A stretch of 64,000 nt of DNA from Treponema sp. UBA4307. GTDB lineage: Bacteria > Spirochaetota > Spirochaetia > Treponematales > Treponemataceae. Each line of letters opens with the position of its first letter. Positions within the stretch are counted from its first letter, which is position 1. Made by a program: the position numbers and the translations under genes. The stretch lies in the NCBI GenBank assembly GCA_002394685.1, contig DGUP01000053.1, forward strand, positions 23,800 to 87,799, read 5' to 3'. The notes beneath the pieces are model-generated. The model saw only the letters and a program-made list of their open reading frames with translations. It searched no databases and had not been told where the DNA came from. Below are positions 26,536 through 36,951 of the stretch, one piece after another.

Positions 26536-26592
26536 CAATTATTACCTGCGGTTATCTCACATTTTTATCGAGATAACCGCAGGTAATAATTG
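26536..26592. repeat. Perfect 23-bp inverted repeat with 11-nt loop
   Basis: Arms 26536-26558 and 26570-26592 are exact complements (each contains TACCTGCGGTTATCTC or its complement). The right arm encodes the last recognisable residues of the RhuM remnant (LLPAVIS); the left arm is its mirror image after the break. It may also end transcription. Confidence 0.85.
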
Positions 26593-26892
26593 TTCTCCGC
26601 TCATTGTAAGAATCTTATCCAGATGCTCTGCCCAATCTTTCATTGTCATAGGCTGCTGACGTTCTGCCTGACGTTCTGGAAAATAGAGATATCCAGAAAC
26701 AATCTGTCCAAGAACACGTAGTTCTTTTTCATTAAGGCAATTCTTTGCAATAACAGCATCTTTTAAGTGAGGCTTTGTTCCTTCAAAAGTTTTAAGTCCC
26801 ATGAATTCTTTTTCAGCATCAGCTCGATTATAAATAACTTCGGCAGCAGTTTGACCATGAACAGCAAAATGCAATGACTCGTGGATAAGCAT
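26557..26892 (-). pseudogene. RhuM-family protein remnant
   Basis: 111 residues matching the middle of RhuM proteins: FAVHGQTAAEVIYNRADA, FMGLKTFEG, then AVIAKNCLNEKELRVLGQIV and AERQQPMTMKDWAEHLDKIL. The N-terminal ~200 residues of the family are missing and the C-terminus ends abruptly in the inverted repeat. RhuM genes are typical of pathogenicity islands and restriction loci; function uncertain. Confidence 0.75.
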
Positions 26893-26988
26893 TTTATGAG
26901 TTATGGAGAGTCATTCCATGAGTATTAGACAATTCTAATGACAAAATTTACCTTGTCCACGGATGACTATTACCAGAACATTGCCACA

Positions 26989-29900
26989 TTATTCTGTTCC
27001 AAGTGCTTCAAGTGTCTTAGATGTACCGTCATAGAAAGTAACAGTTGCTGTGATAGGAAGCGGATTAGCTCCAGTGCCTCGCCACTCCGAACCAAAATCA
27101 ATAGACTTCCATTGAGTTTCCGTACACTGACTGTTATCTTTATAATTAATATTGGTTACGCTCTTGCACGACCTAAAAGCACCAGCACCAATGCTTGTTA
27201 TTTTTCCTTTTATAGTTATTGTTGTTATTCTTGTGCAACCTGACAACAAAGTCGCAGGAATTGATGTAATTTTCGAAGGCACTGTAAAGGAAGTCAAACC
27301 TGAACACCCCATAAACGCGCCTGCTCCAAGGCTTGTAAGGTTTTCAGGAAGAGTCACAGACAACAACATAGTTGCCTGCTTAAAAGCAGCCTTTCCAATG
27401 CTGGTAACAGAAGAAGGAATGTTTATAGACATAATATTGGTACTACTAAACGCATTATCTCCAATGCTTACCAACTTTGAGTCATTAGGAATTGTAACGT
27501 CACCAAGAGGGCAACCTTGGAAAGCCCCATCGCCAATGCTTGTGACGTTGCTTGGAATAGATATGGAAGAAAGATTAGTCAAATAGAAAGCATTCTTTCC
27601 AATTGATGCAATGCTTGTCGGAAGCGAAACCCCCGCCAAGTTAATACAGTTGCTGAATGCGGAGTCAGGAACTTTATTGTCGCTAAAGGTAGTCTTACTC
27701 AAGTCAATGGTTACCATTGTACCCGTGGAATAAGATTCATACAATTGTGTGAACGCAGAACGCATATTGCTTAAGGCATCTTCCGTCACCGTGCCACCGT
27801 TAACAACAATTTTAGCAGTCGTTGTGCCGGCTGAAATGCTGTTAATCACGCTTTCCAAATCAGCAGGAGTTTCCGCAAAATAACCTTCCTGAACGAATCC
27901 ATTACTGTCAATATAATAGCCGGTTGTTGCAAGTGCAAATTTCTTGTAGTTATCGCTGACTTTCTCTCCTCCGAGAACCTGTCTGTTTGCCGCATAACTT
28001 GGTAGTTTTATCGTTGCAACAGGAGCAGTTCCTTCAAGATTGCCTGGAATTGTTATTGAAGAAACTGATGTTCCTTCGAGATATACTTCATTTTCTTTTA
28101 CAACAACAGCTCCACCACTCATTTTAAATATTGCATCATTTGAAGCTCGAACAAGAACGCCCGCTCCGTTACCTGTAGCACTGCACGAGTTCGGCTTAGT
28201 GCTTGATCCTATTGAGCCACCCTGCATGTCAAATGTTCCTTCAAACAGATATACACCACCACCAGAAGAAGCAGAATTATCAAGAATGCTTGCACTGCCT
28301 TTCAGTGTAAATATACCTGCATTCATATAAACGCCACCGCCAGATGTGTCTGTTGCAGTGTTTCCACGGATACTGCCATCAGTCATTGTAAATGAACCTG
28401 ATACCATGAAAACGCCACCGCCATTTGCAGCACTATTTTTATACAAAGCACCACTAGAAGAACCTATCATTCCGTTTCGCATATCTACGGTTCCTGAGTT
28501 ATAGATTCCGCCACCATTTCCTGATGCTGTATTTTTGTAAATATTTCCTGATGAATTGTTGAAACTTGCTTGTTTTTGTCCTGGATTCTCTCCAGTAAAC
28601 TGGTATGTATATCCAATATAAAGATTTCCTCCATTAAAAATACCACCACCAATTTTTGCTTCATTCTGACTTACAGTTGATTTTCCACCTATGTAGAAAG
28701 AAGCGCTTGCTGCATTAAAAATTGCTCCACCATTACCAGCTGTACCAGCTTTGTTAGTTGCAAAATATCCATCATAAGAGCTTACTGAACCTAAGTTGTA
28801 AAGCCCTGCACCGTCACAGCTAGAAGTTTTGAAAGTATTGCTTGTAATCTGAACGCTGTTTTTCAAATCAAGTTTTCCACTTGAACCTACATAAATTCCG
28901 CCGCCCTTATCTGCCTTACAGTCTGTTACAACAACATTATTTAGAGTTATAATTCCTGCAGAAACATTAAGACCACCGCCATTCTCAGCACTTCCTTTCC
29001 TTATAGTAAGATTTTTAATTGTGACAGGAATATTTTTTCCGATTGCGACAACACTTGAAGTACTGTAGCTTGAGTCAGTTCCATTTCCGCCGTTAAGAAC
29101 ATTATTTCCTGCAGTTGAAGTTGCACCTTCTATTGAAAGAGATGCAACTGCACATGAACTTCCCAATTCTCCTGTAGTATTGTTTACAACACCGTCTACA
29201 TAAATCTTATAATCACAAGAACTGTCGGTAAGCTCTGTAAATGCCTTTGAAAGACTTTGATACGGAGCAGATTTCGTTCCGCGTCCGCTCGTATCGCTTG
29301 GAGCACCTGTACATACATTTCTTGTTCCCGTAGAAGCCACATAGATCGGGCTGTCGATGCGGACTTTGCTTGAGCTGTCTGTAATATTTTTTTCCCAGTC
29401 GCTGTCTGAGAGTTCAAATCTTTCTACAATTGCATCGGTTAATCCGCTTCCAGAAAGTATTGGACTTCCGCGCCTCCAGGTCTGAGTTGTTATGGTTGCA
29501 ACTGTTCCGTTTCCTGTGAGGGTGCCTACCTGGATTGTAGCCTGTTTCCAGGTGCCTGAATCCTTGATGTTCTGAAGCATGATGTCATTTTTGCCTTCAC
29601 CTTTTTCTGTTCCGTCTGTAGTTGTAATTCCGTAAGGAATGACTGCGCTGCCGCTGATTTTAAAGTTTCCGGTTGAATCTACATAAGCTGCGCCGCCACC
29701 TGCACCGCTTGCTTCGTGAACTGTAACTTCATTGTCATAAATCTTTCCGCCGGACATTTCAAAGCTTCCGTTGCTGCAAACATAAACACCGCCGCCCTGA
29801 ACGTGGCCCATGTTACCGCCGACTTTTACAGCAGAGTTACCGGAGATTTCCCCGCCTGTCATTACGACCTTTGCATAATTTTCTGCATAAACGCCAAGAC

Positions 29901-31302
29901 CAACAGCATCCAGACCTGCATTTCCCTTTGCAATGAAATTATGATTGTTTGTAATTTTAGCACCGGCTTGAATTGTTAGGGTAGGATAAACTTCTGAACT
30001 GTTTCCGCAAATATAAACTCCGGCACCTTCATTTTCAGCTTTATTTCCTGTAACTACACAGTCCTTGCCGAATACTATATTTGAACTTCCAATTATTCTG
30101 ACTCCACCACCTATATCTGAGTATCCGCCTGTAATAGTAAGCTTTTCGATTGTGATTTGTATATTGTCTGGCGTATTAAAAATAAGATTTGTTCCGTTGC
30201 CGCCTGCTGAAAGTTTTATGTCTTTTTCTTCAGCTCCTCGGATGATAATAGACCTTGCTGAAATTTGGTTAAAATCAATTACTGTTGATTTAGTAATATC
30301 AGTAGAAATAGTAATAGTGTAATCAGCATTGGAGTCATCCATTCTCGAGAAGGCTCTTTCAATAGTTTCTAGAGGAGCATTTTTTGAACCTGAATTAGTA
30401 TCACTTGCATTTTTACCACCGACATAGAAGTCTTTGATTTTTCCAAATTTTTCACAGAGTTCTCCGGTAACATATAATCTTGTTCTAGTTTCGCTACTAT
30501 CAATGCACTCATCATTGCCACTCCATCGGTTTGTTATAAGACCATCAAAAACATTTATGTTCTGGTATGTTGTATAACGAGGAACTGAATTTGCATTTTC
30601 AGATAAAAAATCAAACCTTATGATATAAGTGCCTGATAGGATATCATTTACATCAATAACCTCAGTTACAAATCCATTCTGACCATTGGAGGCTTCAACC
30701 TCAAAATTATCAGGGGCGCCATTGGTGGTCCAGCGGTCAACATTTGTAAATACTGTTGCTCTTATTTTTTTTATTTCTATAGTATTTGTAGTAACACTAA
30801 GCTTAACTGCTCCTGTGCCGTTCTGGCTTTGTACAGGATCAAGTTCAACGCAGATATCAGGAATTACGGAATTTGTTGAAGTAAGGGTAAAACTTTTACT
30901 TTCACCGGAGAAAATTTCTGTTGTGCCGCTTGTGATATTTGCCTTAATTTTGTATGGAACTCCAAAGCGCAGGTTGTTTACTGTAAAGGCACCTGTGTCC
31001 TGATCAAATTCCGCTTCAACTGTCTCTGATGTCTTTTTCTGATTTACAGCGATAATTTTTTTAGTATATGAACTGCTTGTAAGATCTGGTCTGCTGGGGA
31101 AGGCTGCACGTCCTGCTGTAGTTTTGGACAGGTCTGTATTCTGTGATAAAATCTTCGCATATTCTTCCGGGATTGCTCCGCTGATTGTAAGTGTTCCGGA
31201 GACCTTACCATATTCATAGCTGTCTATAAAATCATTGCAGGAAGAAAAAAGAAGAGTTGAGATTATTGCTGCTAAAATTAATTTGTTTTTTTTCATTTTC
31301 AT
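26989..31302 (-). CDS. Giant surface lipoprotein with Pmp-like repeats and a BspA-type LRR end
   Basis: About 1437 residues from the ATG at 31302 (after AAGGAG, eight bases past the upstream stop; a second ATG two codons on is equally placed). The lipobox is LLFSSC. Residues ~300-1080 form repeated right-handed beta-helix turns with GGGVY, GGAIFN and GGGIYNSG motifs, like chlamydial polymorphic outer-membrane repeats; two 'APxxTIxxAF'/'APYQSLSKAF' segments start two such domains. The C-terminal ~250 residues are five or more BspA-type leucine-rich repeats (SIPSNVTSIGDGAFQGC). Such proteins act in adhesion or display (family inference). It is co-transcribed with the large lipoprotein upstream. 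Confidence 0.88.
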   Translation of the reverse strand: MKMKKNKLILAAIISTLLFSSCNDFIDSYEYGKVSGTLTISGAIPEEYAKILSQNTDLSKTTAGRAAFPSRPDLTSSSYTKKIIAVNQKKTSETVEAEFDQDTGAFTVNNLRFGVPYKIKANITSGTTEIFSGESKSFTLTSTNSVIPDICVELDPVQSQNGTGAVKLSVTTNTIEIKKIRATVFTNVDRWTTNGAPDNFEVEASNGQNGFVTEVIDVNDILSGTYIIRFDFLSENANSVPRYTTYQNINVFDGLITNRWSGNDECIDSSETRTRLYVTGELCEKFGKIKDFYVGGKNASDTNSGSKNAPLETIERAFSRMDDSNADYTITISTDITKSTVIDFNQISARSIIIRGAEEKDIKLSAGGNGTNLIFNTPDNIQITIEKLTITGGYSDIGGGVRIIGSSNIVFGKDCVVTGNKAENEGAGVYICGNSSEVYPTLTIQAGAKITNNHNFIAKGNAGLDAVGLGVYAENYAKVVMTGGEISGNSAVKVGGNMGHVQGGGVYVCSNGSFEMSGGKIYDNEVTVHEASGAGGGAAYVDSTGNFKISGSAVIPYGITTTDGTEKGEGKNDIMLQNIKDSGTWKQATIQVGTLTGNGTVATITTQTWRRGSPILSGSGLTDAIVERFELSDSDWEKNITDSSSKVRIDSPIYVASTGTRNVCTGAPSDTSGRGTKSAPYQSLSKAFTELTDSSCDYKIYVDGVVNNTTGELGSSCAVASLSIEGATSTAGNNVLNGGNGTDSSYSTSSVVAIGKNIPVTIKNLTIRKGSAENGGGLNVSAGIITLNNVVVTDCKADKGGGIYVGSSGKLDLKNSVQITSNTFKTSSCDGAGLYNLGSVSSYDGYFATNKAGTAGNGGAIFNAASASFYIGGKSTVSQNEAKIGGGIFNGGNLYIGYTYQFTGENPGQKQASFNNSSGNIYKNTASGNGGGIYNSGTVDMRNGMIGSSSGALYKNSAANGGGVFMVSGSFTMTDGSIRGNTATDTSGGGVYMNAGIFTLKGSASILDNSASSGGGVYLFEGTFDMQGGSIGSSTKPNSCSATGNGAGVLVRASNDAIFKMSGGAVVVKENEVYLEGTSVSSITIPGNLEGTAPVATIKLPSYAANRQVLGGEKVSDNYKKFALATTGYYIDSNGFVQEGYFAETPADLESVINSISAGTTTAKIVVNGGTVTEDALSNMRSAFTQLYESYSTGTMVTIDLSKTTFSDNKVPDSAFSNCINLAGVSLPTSIASIGKNAFYLTNLSSISIPSNVTSIGDGAFQGCPLGDVTIPNDSKLVSIGDNAFSSTNIMSINIPSSVTSIGKAAFKQATMLLSVTLPENLTSLGAGAFMGCSGLTSFTVPSKITSIPATLLSGCTRITTITIKGKITSIGAGAFRSCKSVTNINYKDNSQCTETQWKSIDFGSEWRGTGANPLPITATVTFYDGTSKTLEALGTE

Positions 31303-31310
31303 CTTTCTCC

Positions 31311-34300
31311 TTACATGCTGCATTCGTCAATATTTGCAGGCCACCTGTTACCATAATGAAGTACATAGAATGCTGCACCATTAATAGCATAGCCATTACC
31401 AGTATGAATGTCATTTGTTGTTCCAGTGGTGCCATGGAAGCCTGTATCAATATCTGAGTTATTAGAGTCCATTCCCTGGGAATACTGTTGGCCTTCTCCA
31501 ATAAATCTCAGATGCCAGTAAGCTCTCATTATCTGATGTTTTTTACCCTTCTTTTTATAGGTCTCACGTGCAACTCGATTAAGTGTCATTACTCCATAAC
31601 GCCATTCATTTGTTCTGAATACTACAGTAGTACCAACCATTTTTGCCCAGCGTTCCTGGTCATAGCCGACATTTGCATGAGCATTGCAAAGCTGCTCTCC
31701 GCTCCATACCCGCCGTCCGCCAATGCTTGTGCCGCCATCATTAATCAAACCTATAATATCTTCATCTGCTAAATCAGGAAGAGGCTTATCCTGGGTAGGA
31801 ATAAACTCATAACCTAAACCAATTCTTCCCTCTCCGTTAACATAGCGGGGAATTGTTTCCAGTTGATATACGTCGGTACAGGTTAATTTTATTTTTTCAA
31901 ACTTCGTCCAGTCACCTTCACAAATTTTTGTACCAAGGTATTTTCTCTCTGGAGTTACAAGAGCGAAGTCTTCACGGTCGGAAGGAAGAATAAGTGAACT
32001 GTCTGTATTAATGCAGGCTCCGTCTGCAAGGTAAACTTTACTGAGTGCAGCTTTTCCCTGGATCGTAAGTTTTGTATTTGGATTTGAAAGCTTTAATGCA
32101 TAAGCTGAAGAATTTTCATTATTTATAAGCTGAACATTTTTAATTATTACAGCAGTCTGTGAAGTTACATTCAGAATTGTATCTGTTCCGCCGTTGATTG
32201 AAGCTGTTGTAGAACTGTCGATTGTTAAAGATGGAATTGTCTTAGAAAGTGTATTTGTTCTTTCTGTGTTAAGAGTTCCAAGGTTAACATTTCCTTTAAT
32301 GTGAATTGCTGCAAAGTTTGTTGAGCCTGAATCTTCAAACAGTTTAAGTGCATAACCAAAGGTCTTAACCGGTTCAGATTCTTTTGTGCCGCTGTTATGG
32401 TCATTTCCGTCTGCAGCAACATAGAATTCATCCACATCACGAATGCCAACATCCAGTTCCTGAGAATAAGATCTGTTTTTATAATTACAGCTTACAAAGA
32501 GTTTATAGGAACCTGAGCCCAGCTTTTTCATTGTAAAGGAACTTCTTGTACTATCAGGAGTATAAACCGGTGAACCATATTCAGTGAGTATGTATGAAAA
32601 GTTTGTACATTCATCAGTAATAACAGTTTCTCTTGTTTCCGTTTCTTCGGTCTCTGTTTTTGTTACAATAACCTTCATCACTTTTTCTGTGTTGTATGGA
32701 ACGTACATAGATTCAAGAGCAAAGGTTATTTTTTCTTCAAAATTGATTTTAAAGTTTCCGCCATTTTGAGCAAGAACTGCTTCTCCGCTGGACTTATCGT
32801 AACCAACCCCTTCTACATCACCAATAAAATAAGTTCCTGGTGTTATGCCTTCATTATTACCAGTTTTATAGCCGTATGCTTTAGTAAAGGTAATATAATT
32901 TCCTGGAGAAGGTACGCTTTCTGTGTTAATACCGATCTTACTTCCTGTAAGCTGGCCGGAAATATTTACCTTTATCTGGTCATCACCATTTTTTGCAAGA
33001 TAAAGGTTTCTCTGATTGTCATCTGAATCTTTGTTGTCGTAGATTACAGCATTTTTAATATTAAGGGATGCGTCGCCGCCAATGTATACTGCACAAGGGG
33101 TTTCTTCATAATTGCAGATATTACCGCTTATTGTAACTAATCCTTCTGTGCCTAAATAAATTTCTCCGCTTTCTGCAGAAAGGGCACTTCCTTTATTTTC
33201 TGCTGTAATATCCTTTATGTTTCCGTCTGCAAAATTCAAAACGCCTGAATCAACTTTTATACCGGCGCCTTTAACAGTTACATCTTCCAGTGTAACTTCG
33301 GTTCCTGCACAAATCTTCATTGCCAGGTTTTTGCCGCCCGCATTGATTGTATAACCGTTTCCCTGCAGGTAATAGAGAAGATTATCACTGGAAGAAACGC
33401 CTGTTTTTGTAAAGTCTGCAAGAGTTTCTGTTGTGTCACTTGAATCAAGGGTAATATCACTCTGGAGAATAATAGAATAATTATTATCTGTAGGATCGTT
33501 TTCTGCTATCTCGCGAATTTGATCAATACACTTTTGTATTGTGCGGTATGGCCTTTTTGTAGATCCGTTGTTGCTTCCGTTGTTTCCGCTTTTGCTTACG
33601 TAGAAATTGGCGCTGCGGTGAACGGTAAAGGTATTTGCTGAACTTGCACAGTGTTCTTCATCATCTGCCATATAATCACTGTCTATATATCCTATGCATG
33701 AGGCATATGCTTTTACATAGTATTTTCCGATTTCTACTGGAACTGTAACAGGAGCTTTTTTTGTTCCTTCTGCAATAACTGAACCAGACTGATCATAAAC
33801 TTCATAAGAGATAGACGGATTTTTGGCAATTTTACTGCCTCCAACCTCAAGTCCGTTTTCGTTATGATAATTTTCACCGTCGTGAGAAATTACTAAATCA
33901 AAAGTACCTGTCACATCATCTGCAGAATAATCCGTTGCTGTTGAAGTAACATTAACAGATGGCGGTCGCAAGCGGTCAATAACATTTTCAACAGTAGCAG
34001 AAGTGCTAAAGTTCGCATCATCTTTAAGTTTGATTGTATAAGATATGGTGTTTGAAGCAATTTCTGAATCTGCATCGATGTCTGTGGTGTAATACAGTGG
34101 AAGATAGCCGTCAGCAGAAGAACCGGCCGTAAATACAGATTCTGAGCCGTCAAGATGACATAAAGCAGGTGGCGGAGTTACAGAAAGTTTAAGTCCTGTT
34201 GTATTGCCTTTGGAATCTGTAATTGAAATAGAGCCGCTTGAAAAATCAATATGATAAAGTTCATTGTCAATGTACAAATCTTTTGTATCTGCCTGATGAA

Positions 34301-34955
34301 CAGTTCCGCTTAAATTTTTAATGTTGAAACATGCTACAAGATGAGCAGTTTTGCCAGAATTATTTGGAACCCCCTGGTCACGCTGAATTACAGCTCCCCG
34401 CATTCTTGGAGGTGCAGAGTTTACTGCAAGTTCCAGATGATATGGCTCAAATACGCGTTCTGTTTCTTGTTCAACAATTTTAATTGTACCCGAAATGTTT
34501 TTCTGTATGTTACCAGTTGGATTGCCCTCTTCGTCAAGTTCCTGAACTGCCCCCATCTCCAGTTCGTGGAGAAAGTCGTGGCTAAAGGTCATTGTCATTG
34601 ATTTACCGTCTTCTGACTGCATAAAAGAGCAGACAGAGTCGGCCTGGAAACGCATGGCTACTTCCTTATGGTCAAATTCATACGAAAAAATAAGTTTATA
34701 GTGCTGGGGATTTCTAAGGTAAAAGGTTACAGTTTTATCTTCATTACTTTCAACGCATTCAATGCCGCTGATGTCTATTCCGATTGAATCCGTTTTAAAA
34801 TCTTTGTCGATTGCTGCGGTCTCTGTGTATTTTACAAAAAAGCCCTCTAAGTCCAGATTAAAAAGATCACAGGAAATTAAGGAGAAGGATAAAAATAAAC
34901 ATGTTGTCAGCCCAAACAGGGACTTCAATTTACTATATTTTTTTATACTAAACAT
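31311..34955 (-). CDS. Giant lipoprotein with beta-helix domains
   Basis: 1214 residues. The signal peptide ends in lipobox SLISC. An N-terminal domain of ~430 residues resembles Ig-like surface modules (VIDRLRPPSVNVTS). Two beta-helix blocks begin with 'STKRPYRTIQKCIDQI' and 'EPVKTFGYALKLF', the same style of opening as in its downstream neighbour. The C-terminal ~130 residues are a globular domain rich in aromatic residues (TTVVFRTNEWRYGVMTLN, ending YGNRWPANIDECSM), possibly a carbohydrate or ligand-binding cap. Eight bases separate its stop from the next gene's start. No enzyme motif seen. Probably an exported surface protein. Confidence 0.8.
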   Translation of the reverse strand: MFSIKKYSKLKSLFGLTTCLFLSFSLISCDLFNLDLEGFFVKYTETAAIDKDFKTDSIGIDISGIECVESNEDKTVTFYLRNPQHYKLIFSYEFDHKEVAMRFQADSVCSFMQSEDGKSMTMTFSHDFLHELEMGAVQELDEEGNPTGNIQKNISGTIKIVEQETERVFEPYHLELAVNSAPPRMRGAVIQRDQGVPNNSGKTAHLVACFNIKNLSGTVHQADTKDLYIDNELYHIDFSSGSISITDSKGNTTGLKLSVTPPPALCHLDGSESVFTAGSSADGYLPLYYTTDIDADSEIASNTISYTIKLKDDANFSTSATVENVIDRLRPPSVNVTSTATDYSADDVTGTFDLVISHDGENYHNENGLEVGGSKIAKNPSISYEVYDQSGSVIAEGTKKAPVTVPVEIGKYYVKAYASCIGYIDSDYMADDEEHCASSANTFTVHRSANFYVSKSGNNGSNNGSTKRPYRTIQKCIDQIREIAENDPTDNNYSIILQSDITLDSSDTTETLADFTKTGVSSSDNLLYYLQGNGYTINAGGKNLAMKICAGTEVTLEDVTVKGAGIKVDSGVLNFADGNIKDITAENKGSALSAESGEIYLGTEGLVTISGNICNYEETPCAVYIGGDASLNIKNAVIYDNKDSDDNQRNLYLAKNGDDQIKVNISGQLTGSKIGINTESVPSPGNYITFTKAYGYKTGNNEGITPGTYFIGDVEGVGYDKSSGEAVLAQNGGNFKINFEEKITFALESMYVPYNTEKVMKVIVTKTETEETETRETVITDECTNFSYILTEYGSPVYTPDSTRSSFTMKKLGSGSYKLFVSCNYKNRSYSQELDVGIRDVDEFYVAADGNDHNSGTKESEPVKTFGYALKLFEDSGSTNFAAIHIKGNVNLGTLNTERTNTLSKTIPSLTIDSSTTASINGGTDTILNVTSQTAVIIKNVQLINNENSSAYALKLSNPNTKLTIQGKAALSKVYLADGACINTDSSLILPSDREDFALVTPERKYLGTKICEGDWTKFEKIKLTCTDVYQLETIPRYVNGEGRIGLGYEFIPTQDKPLPDLADEDIIGLINDGGTSIGGRRVWSGEQLCNAHANVGYDQERWAKMVGTTVVFRTNEWRYGVMTLNRVARETYKKKGKKHQIMRAYWHLRFIGEGQQYSQGMDSNNSDIDTGFHGTTGTTNDIHTGNGYAINGAAFYVLHYGNRWPANIDECSM

Positions 34956-35212
34956 TTAAACTCCCTGTTATATTATAATTCGTTATATAGTGGCTTTCAA
35001 AGAGTTAAGAGTAAAAAAGTAAAAAAAGTAACGGTTTTCTTCTATAAAATAATCTTTTTTTATAGAGTCGATTAAATCATACAGTCGATGGCAAAGATTG
35101 ATTTTATCAGTTCTTGTCCGGACAGGGGGATGTGTGTTATATGATGATTTTTGTACTACAGATATTCTTCTGAAGTATACAATTTAGTTTCAATAATGTA
35201 ATATCTAGAACC

Positions 35213-35872
35213 ATGGAAAATTTTGAACATATTTTTTTTGATTTTGACGGAACTATAATGAATACTTCTGAAGGAGTTTTTGAGGGATTTGATCGGGTTC
35301 GGGAATATTTTAATATTGAGCTTGAAGATAAAAGTGTCTATAACACAATGATAGGCCCTCCCTTATATGAAAGTTTTGACAGAGTTTTTCATCTGACAGG
35401 AAAGAAACTGGAAAAGGGAATAGAAGTATTTCATGATTATTATACTCCCATTGGACTTTACAAATGTAAGCTGTATGATGAAGTTGCTCCCCTGATAAAA
35501 AAATTAAAGGCAGCTGGAAAAAAGATTTATGTTGCTACATCAAAGCCTGAAGTGTATGCCCGTCAACTTCTGCAGAAATTTGGAATTGATAGTCTGTTTG
35601 ATTTTATTGGCGGCGTTGATATGGAAGGTGTCCGTCGTGATAAAATTGATGTAATCCGCTATGTAATGGATACTAATAATCTGAACGATGTGAAAGATCA
35701 GTGCCTTATGCTGGGGGACACTCACTATGATATTGATGGTGCAAAGCTTGCAGGTTTAAAATCTATGGGGATTCTCTGGGGCTTTGGAAGTGAAAAATCT
35801 CTTCGTGAAAGTGGCGCTGATTATATTGCAAAAGATGCGGCACACGTTTATGAAATTTTAACCGGGAAATGA
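35213..35872 (+). CDS. HAD-superfamily phosphatase (phosphoglycolate phosphatase-like)
   Basis: 219 residues with all four HAD motifs: FFDFDGTIMNT (nucleophile Asp, motif I), VATSKP (motif II), Lys in RRDKIDVI (motif III) and MLGDTHYDIDGA (motif IV). The cap is the helical C1 type, as in Gph/PpaX enzymes that hydrolyse phosphoglycolate, pyrophosphate or small sugar phosphates. The exact substrate cannot be told from sequence. The start ATG lacks a strong ribosome binding site. It stands alone, divergent from the lipoprotein operon. Confidence 0.9.
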   Translation: MENFEHIFFDFDGTIMNTSEGVFEGFDRVREYFNIELEDKSVYNTMIGPPLYESFDRVFHLTGKKLEKGIEVFHDYYTPIGLYKCKLYDEVAPLIKKLKAAGKKIYVATSKPEVYARQLLQKFGIDSLFDFIGGVDMEGVRRDKIDVIRYVMDTNNLNDVKDQCLMLGDTHYDIDGAKLAGLKSMGILWGFGSEKSLRESGADYIAKDAAHVYEILTGK

Positions 35873-35981
35873 GTTTATACTTTGTAATCTGCTTTCGAAA
35901 CAGAAGTGAAAAGTAGGATTGATTAATAATCTGGGAAGTTTTACGATTATTGAAAAAATTAAAAATAAAGGAAGTGTGTTT

Positions 35982-36881
35982 ATGCTCAAACGAAAATTTT
36001 TATTAATAATTGCTTTTGTTTTATCACTTGGTTGTTTTGCTGGAGATTATGATTTAAAAAATGTTCCGGAAGATTTTATAGGAACTTATATTCCTGTTCA
36101 GATGGAAGTTTTTGTAAAAGAATATATGTCATATGAAAAGGCTTTATTTGCCATAGCAAAATCCCACTACGATATTTTACTGCTGAATAAAAATATCTGC
36201 TATTCTCAGGTTATGTTTGATGATGGTTATGCTGTAAAGTCAGAGGATTTTGAAAAATGGTCTTTTGTAAAGCGGGGAAATGAAAGATTCATTTTGGACG
36301 AAAATGGACTTTCATACAGACGCATATCAACTAAGAGTGATGATTATGACGCTTATGCAGAAAGGATTCTTTCATTAATATTTGTAGATGCTTCTCATGA
36401 TAAAAATATCTGGATATCCGGAAAAGAAGTAAGTATTTATGGACATAAATATTATTTTCAGCTTTCTCCAAGTTATATGGATGAAGCCCGTGAAAACAAT
36501 GCATTATATTTATCCGGTTGTCTTCTTAAAATAGAAGGGGTTGGTGCAAAAATCTATTCAGTCGTATCTGATGGAAATAGTCGCTGGGGTGATTTGTCAC
36601 TGGGTAAAGTTGTACAGACTGTTTCTTTATTCTACTGGAATGACGAAAAATACCCTGATTTGAATGTGTACAAATATAAAGATTCTAAAAGTGATTTGAG
36701 ACTGTTAAGAAATATCATATATGCAAAACATGGTTATGTTTTTAAGTCTGAAGATTTAAGCAGGATTTTTGATGCCTTTTACTGGTATGAACCGAATTTT
36801 GATTTCTCTGAAGATGATTTTTCAAACTGGGAAAAGAATATCCTTAAAGAAATTAAAAGGTATGAATCTGAAAATAAGTAA
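35982..36881 (+). CDS. Exported protein with C-terminal YARHG domain
   Basis: About 299 residues from the ATG at 35982, chosen because AAGGAAG precedes it and it opens a signal peptide (MLKRKFLLIIAFVLSLGCFA). The middle ~200 residues are unassigned. The C-terminal 65 residues match the YARHG domain (LRLLRNIIYAKHGYVFKSED, then FYWYEPNF), a small extracellular module of unknown function found in secreted bacterial proteins. An in-frame ATG at 35919 would add an implausible N-terminus. No partner gene apparent. Confidence 0.75.
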   Translation: MLKRKFLLIIAFVLSLGCFAGDYDLKNVPEDFIGTYIPVQMEVFVKEYMSYEKALFAIAKSHYDILLLNKNICYSQVMFDDGYAVKSEDFEKWSFVKRGNERFILDENGLSYRRISTKSDDYDAYAERILSLIFVDASHDKNIWISGKEVSIYGHKYYFQLSPSYMDEARENNALYLSGCLLKIEGVGAKIYSVVSDGNSRWGDLSLGKVVQTVSLFYWNDEKYPDLNVYKYKDSKSDLRLLRNIIYAKHGYVFKSEDLSRIFDAFYWYEPNFDFSEDDFSNWEKNILKEIKRYESENK

Positions 36882-36951
36882 TTAGTTCCATCAGATAAAT
36901 TAGGGAAGACAGTCGTTGAAAAAATCTCCTGGAATTGTTACTATACTGTGC

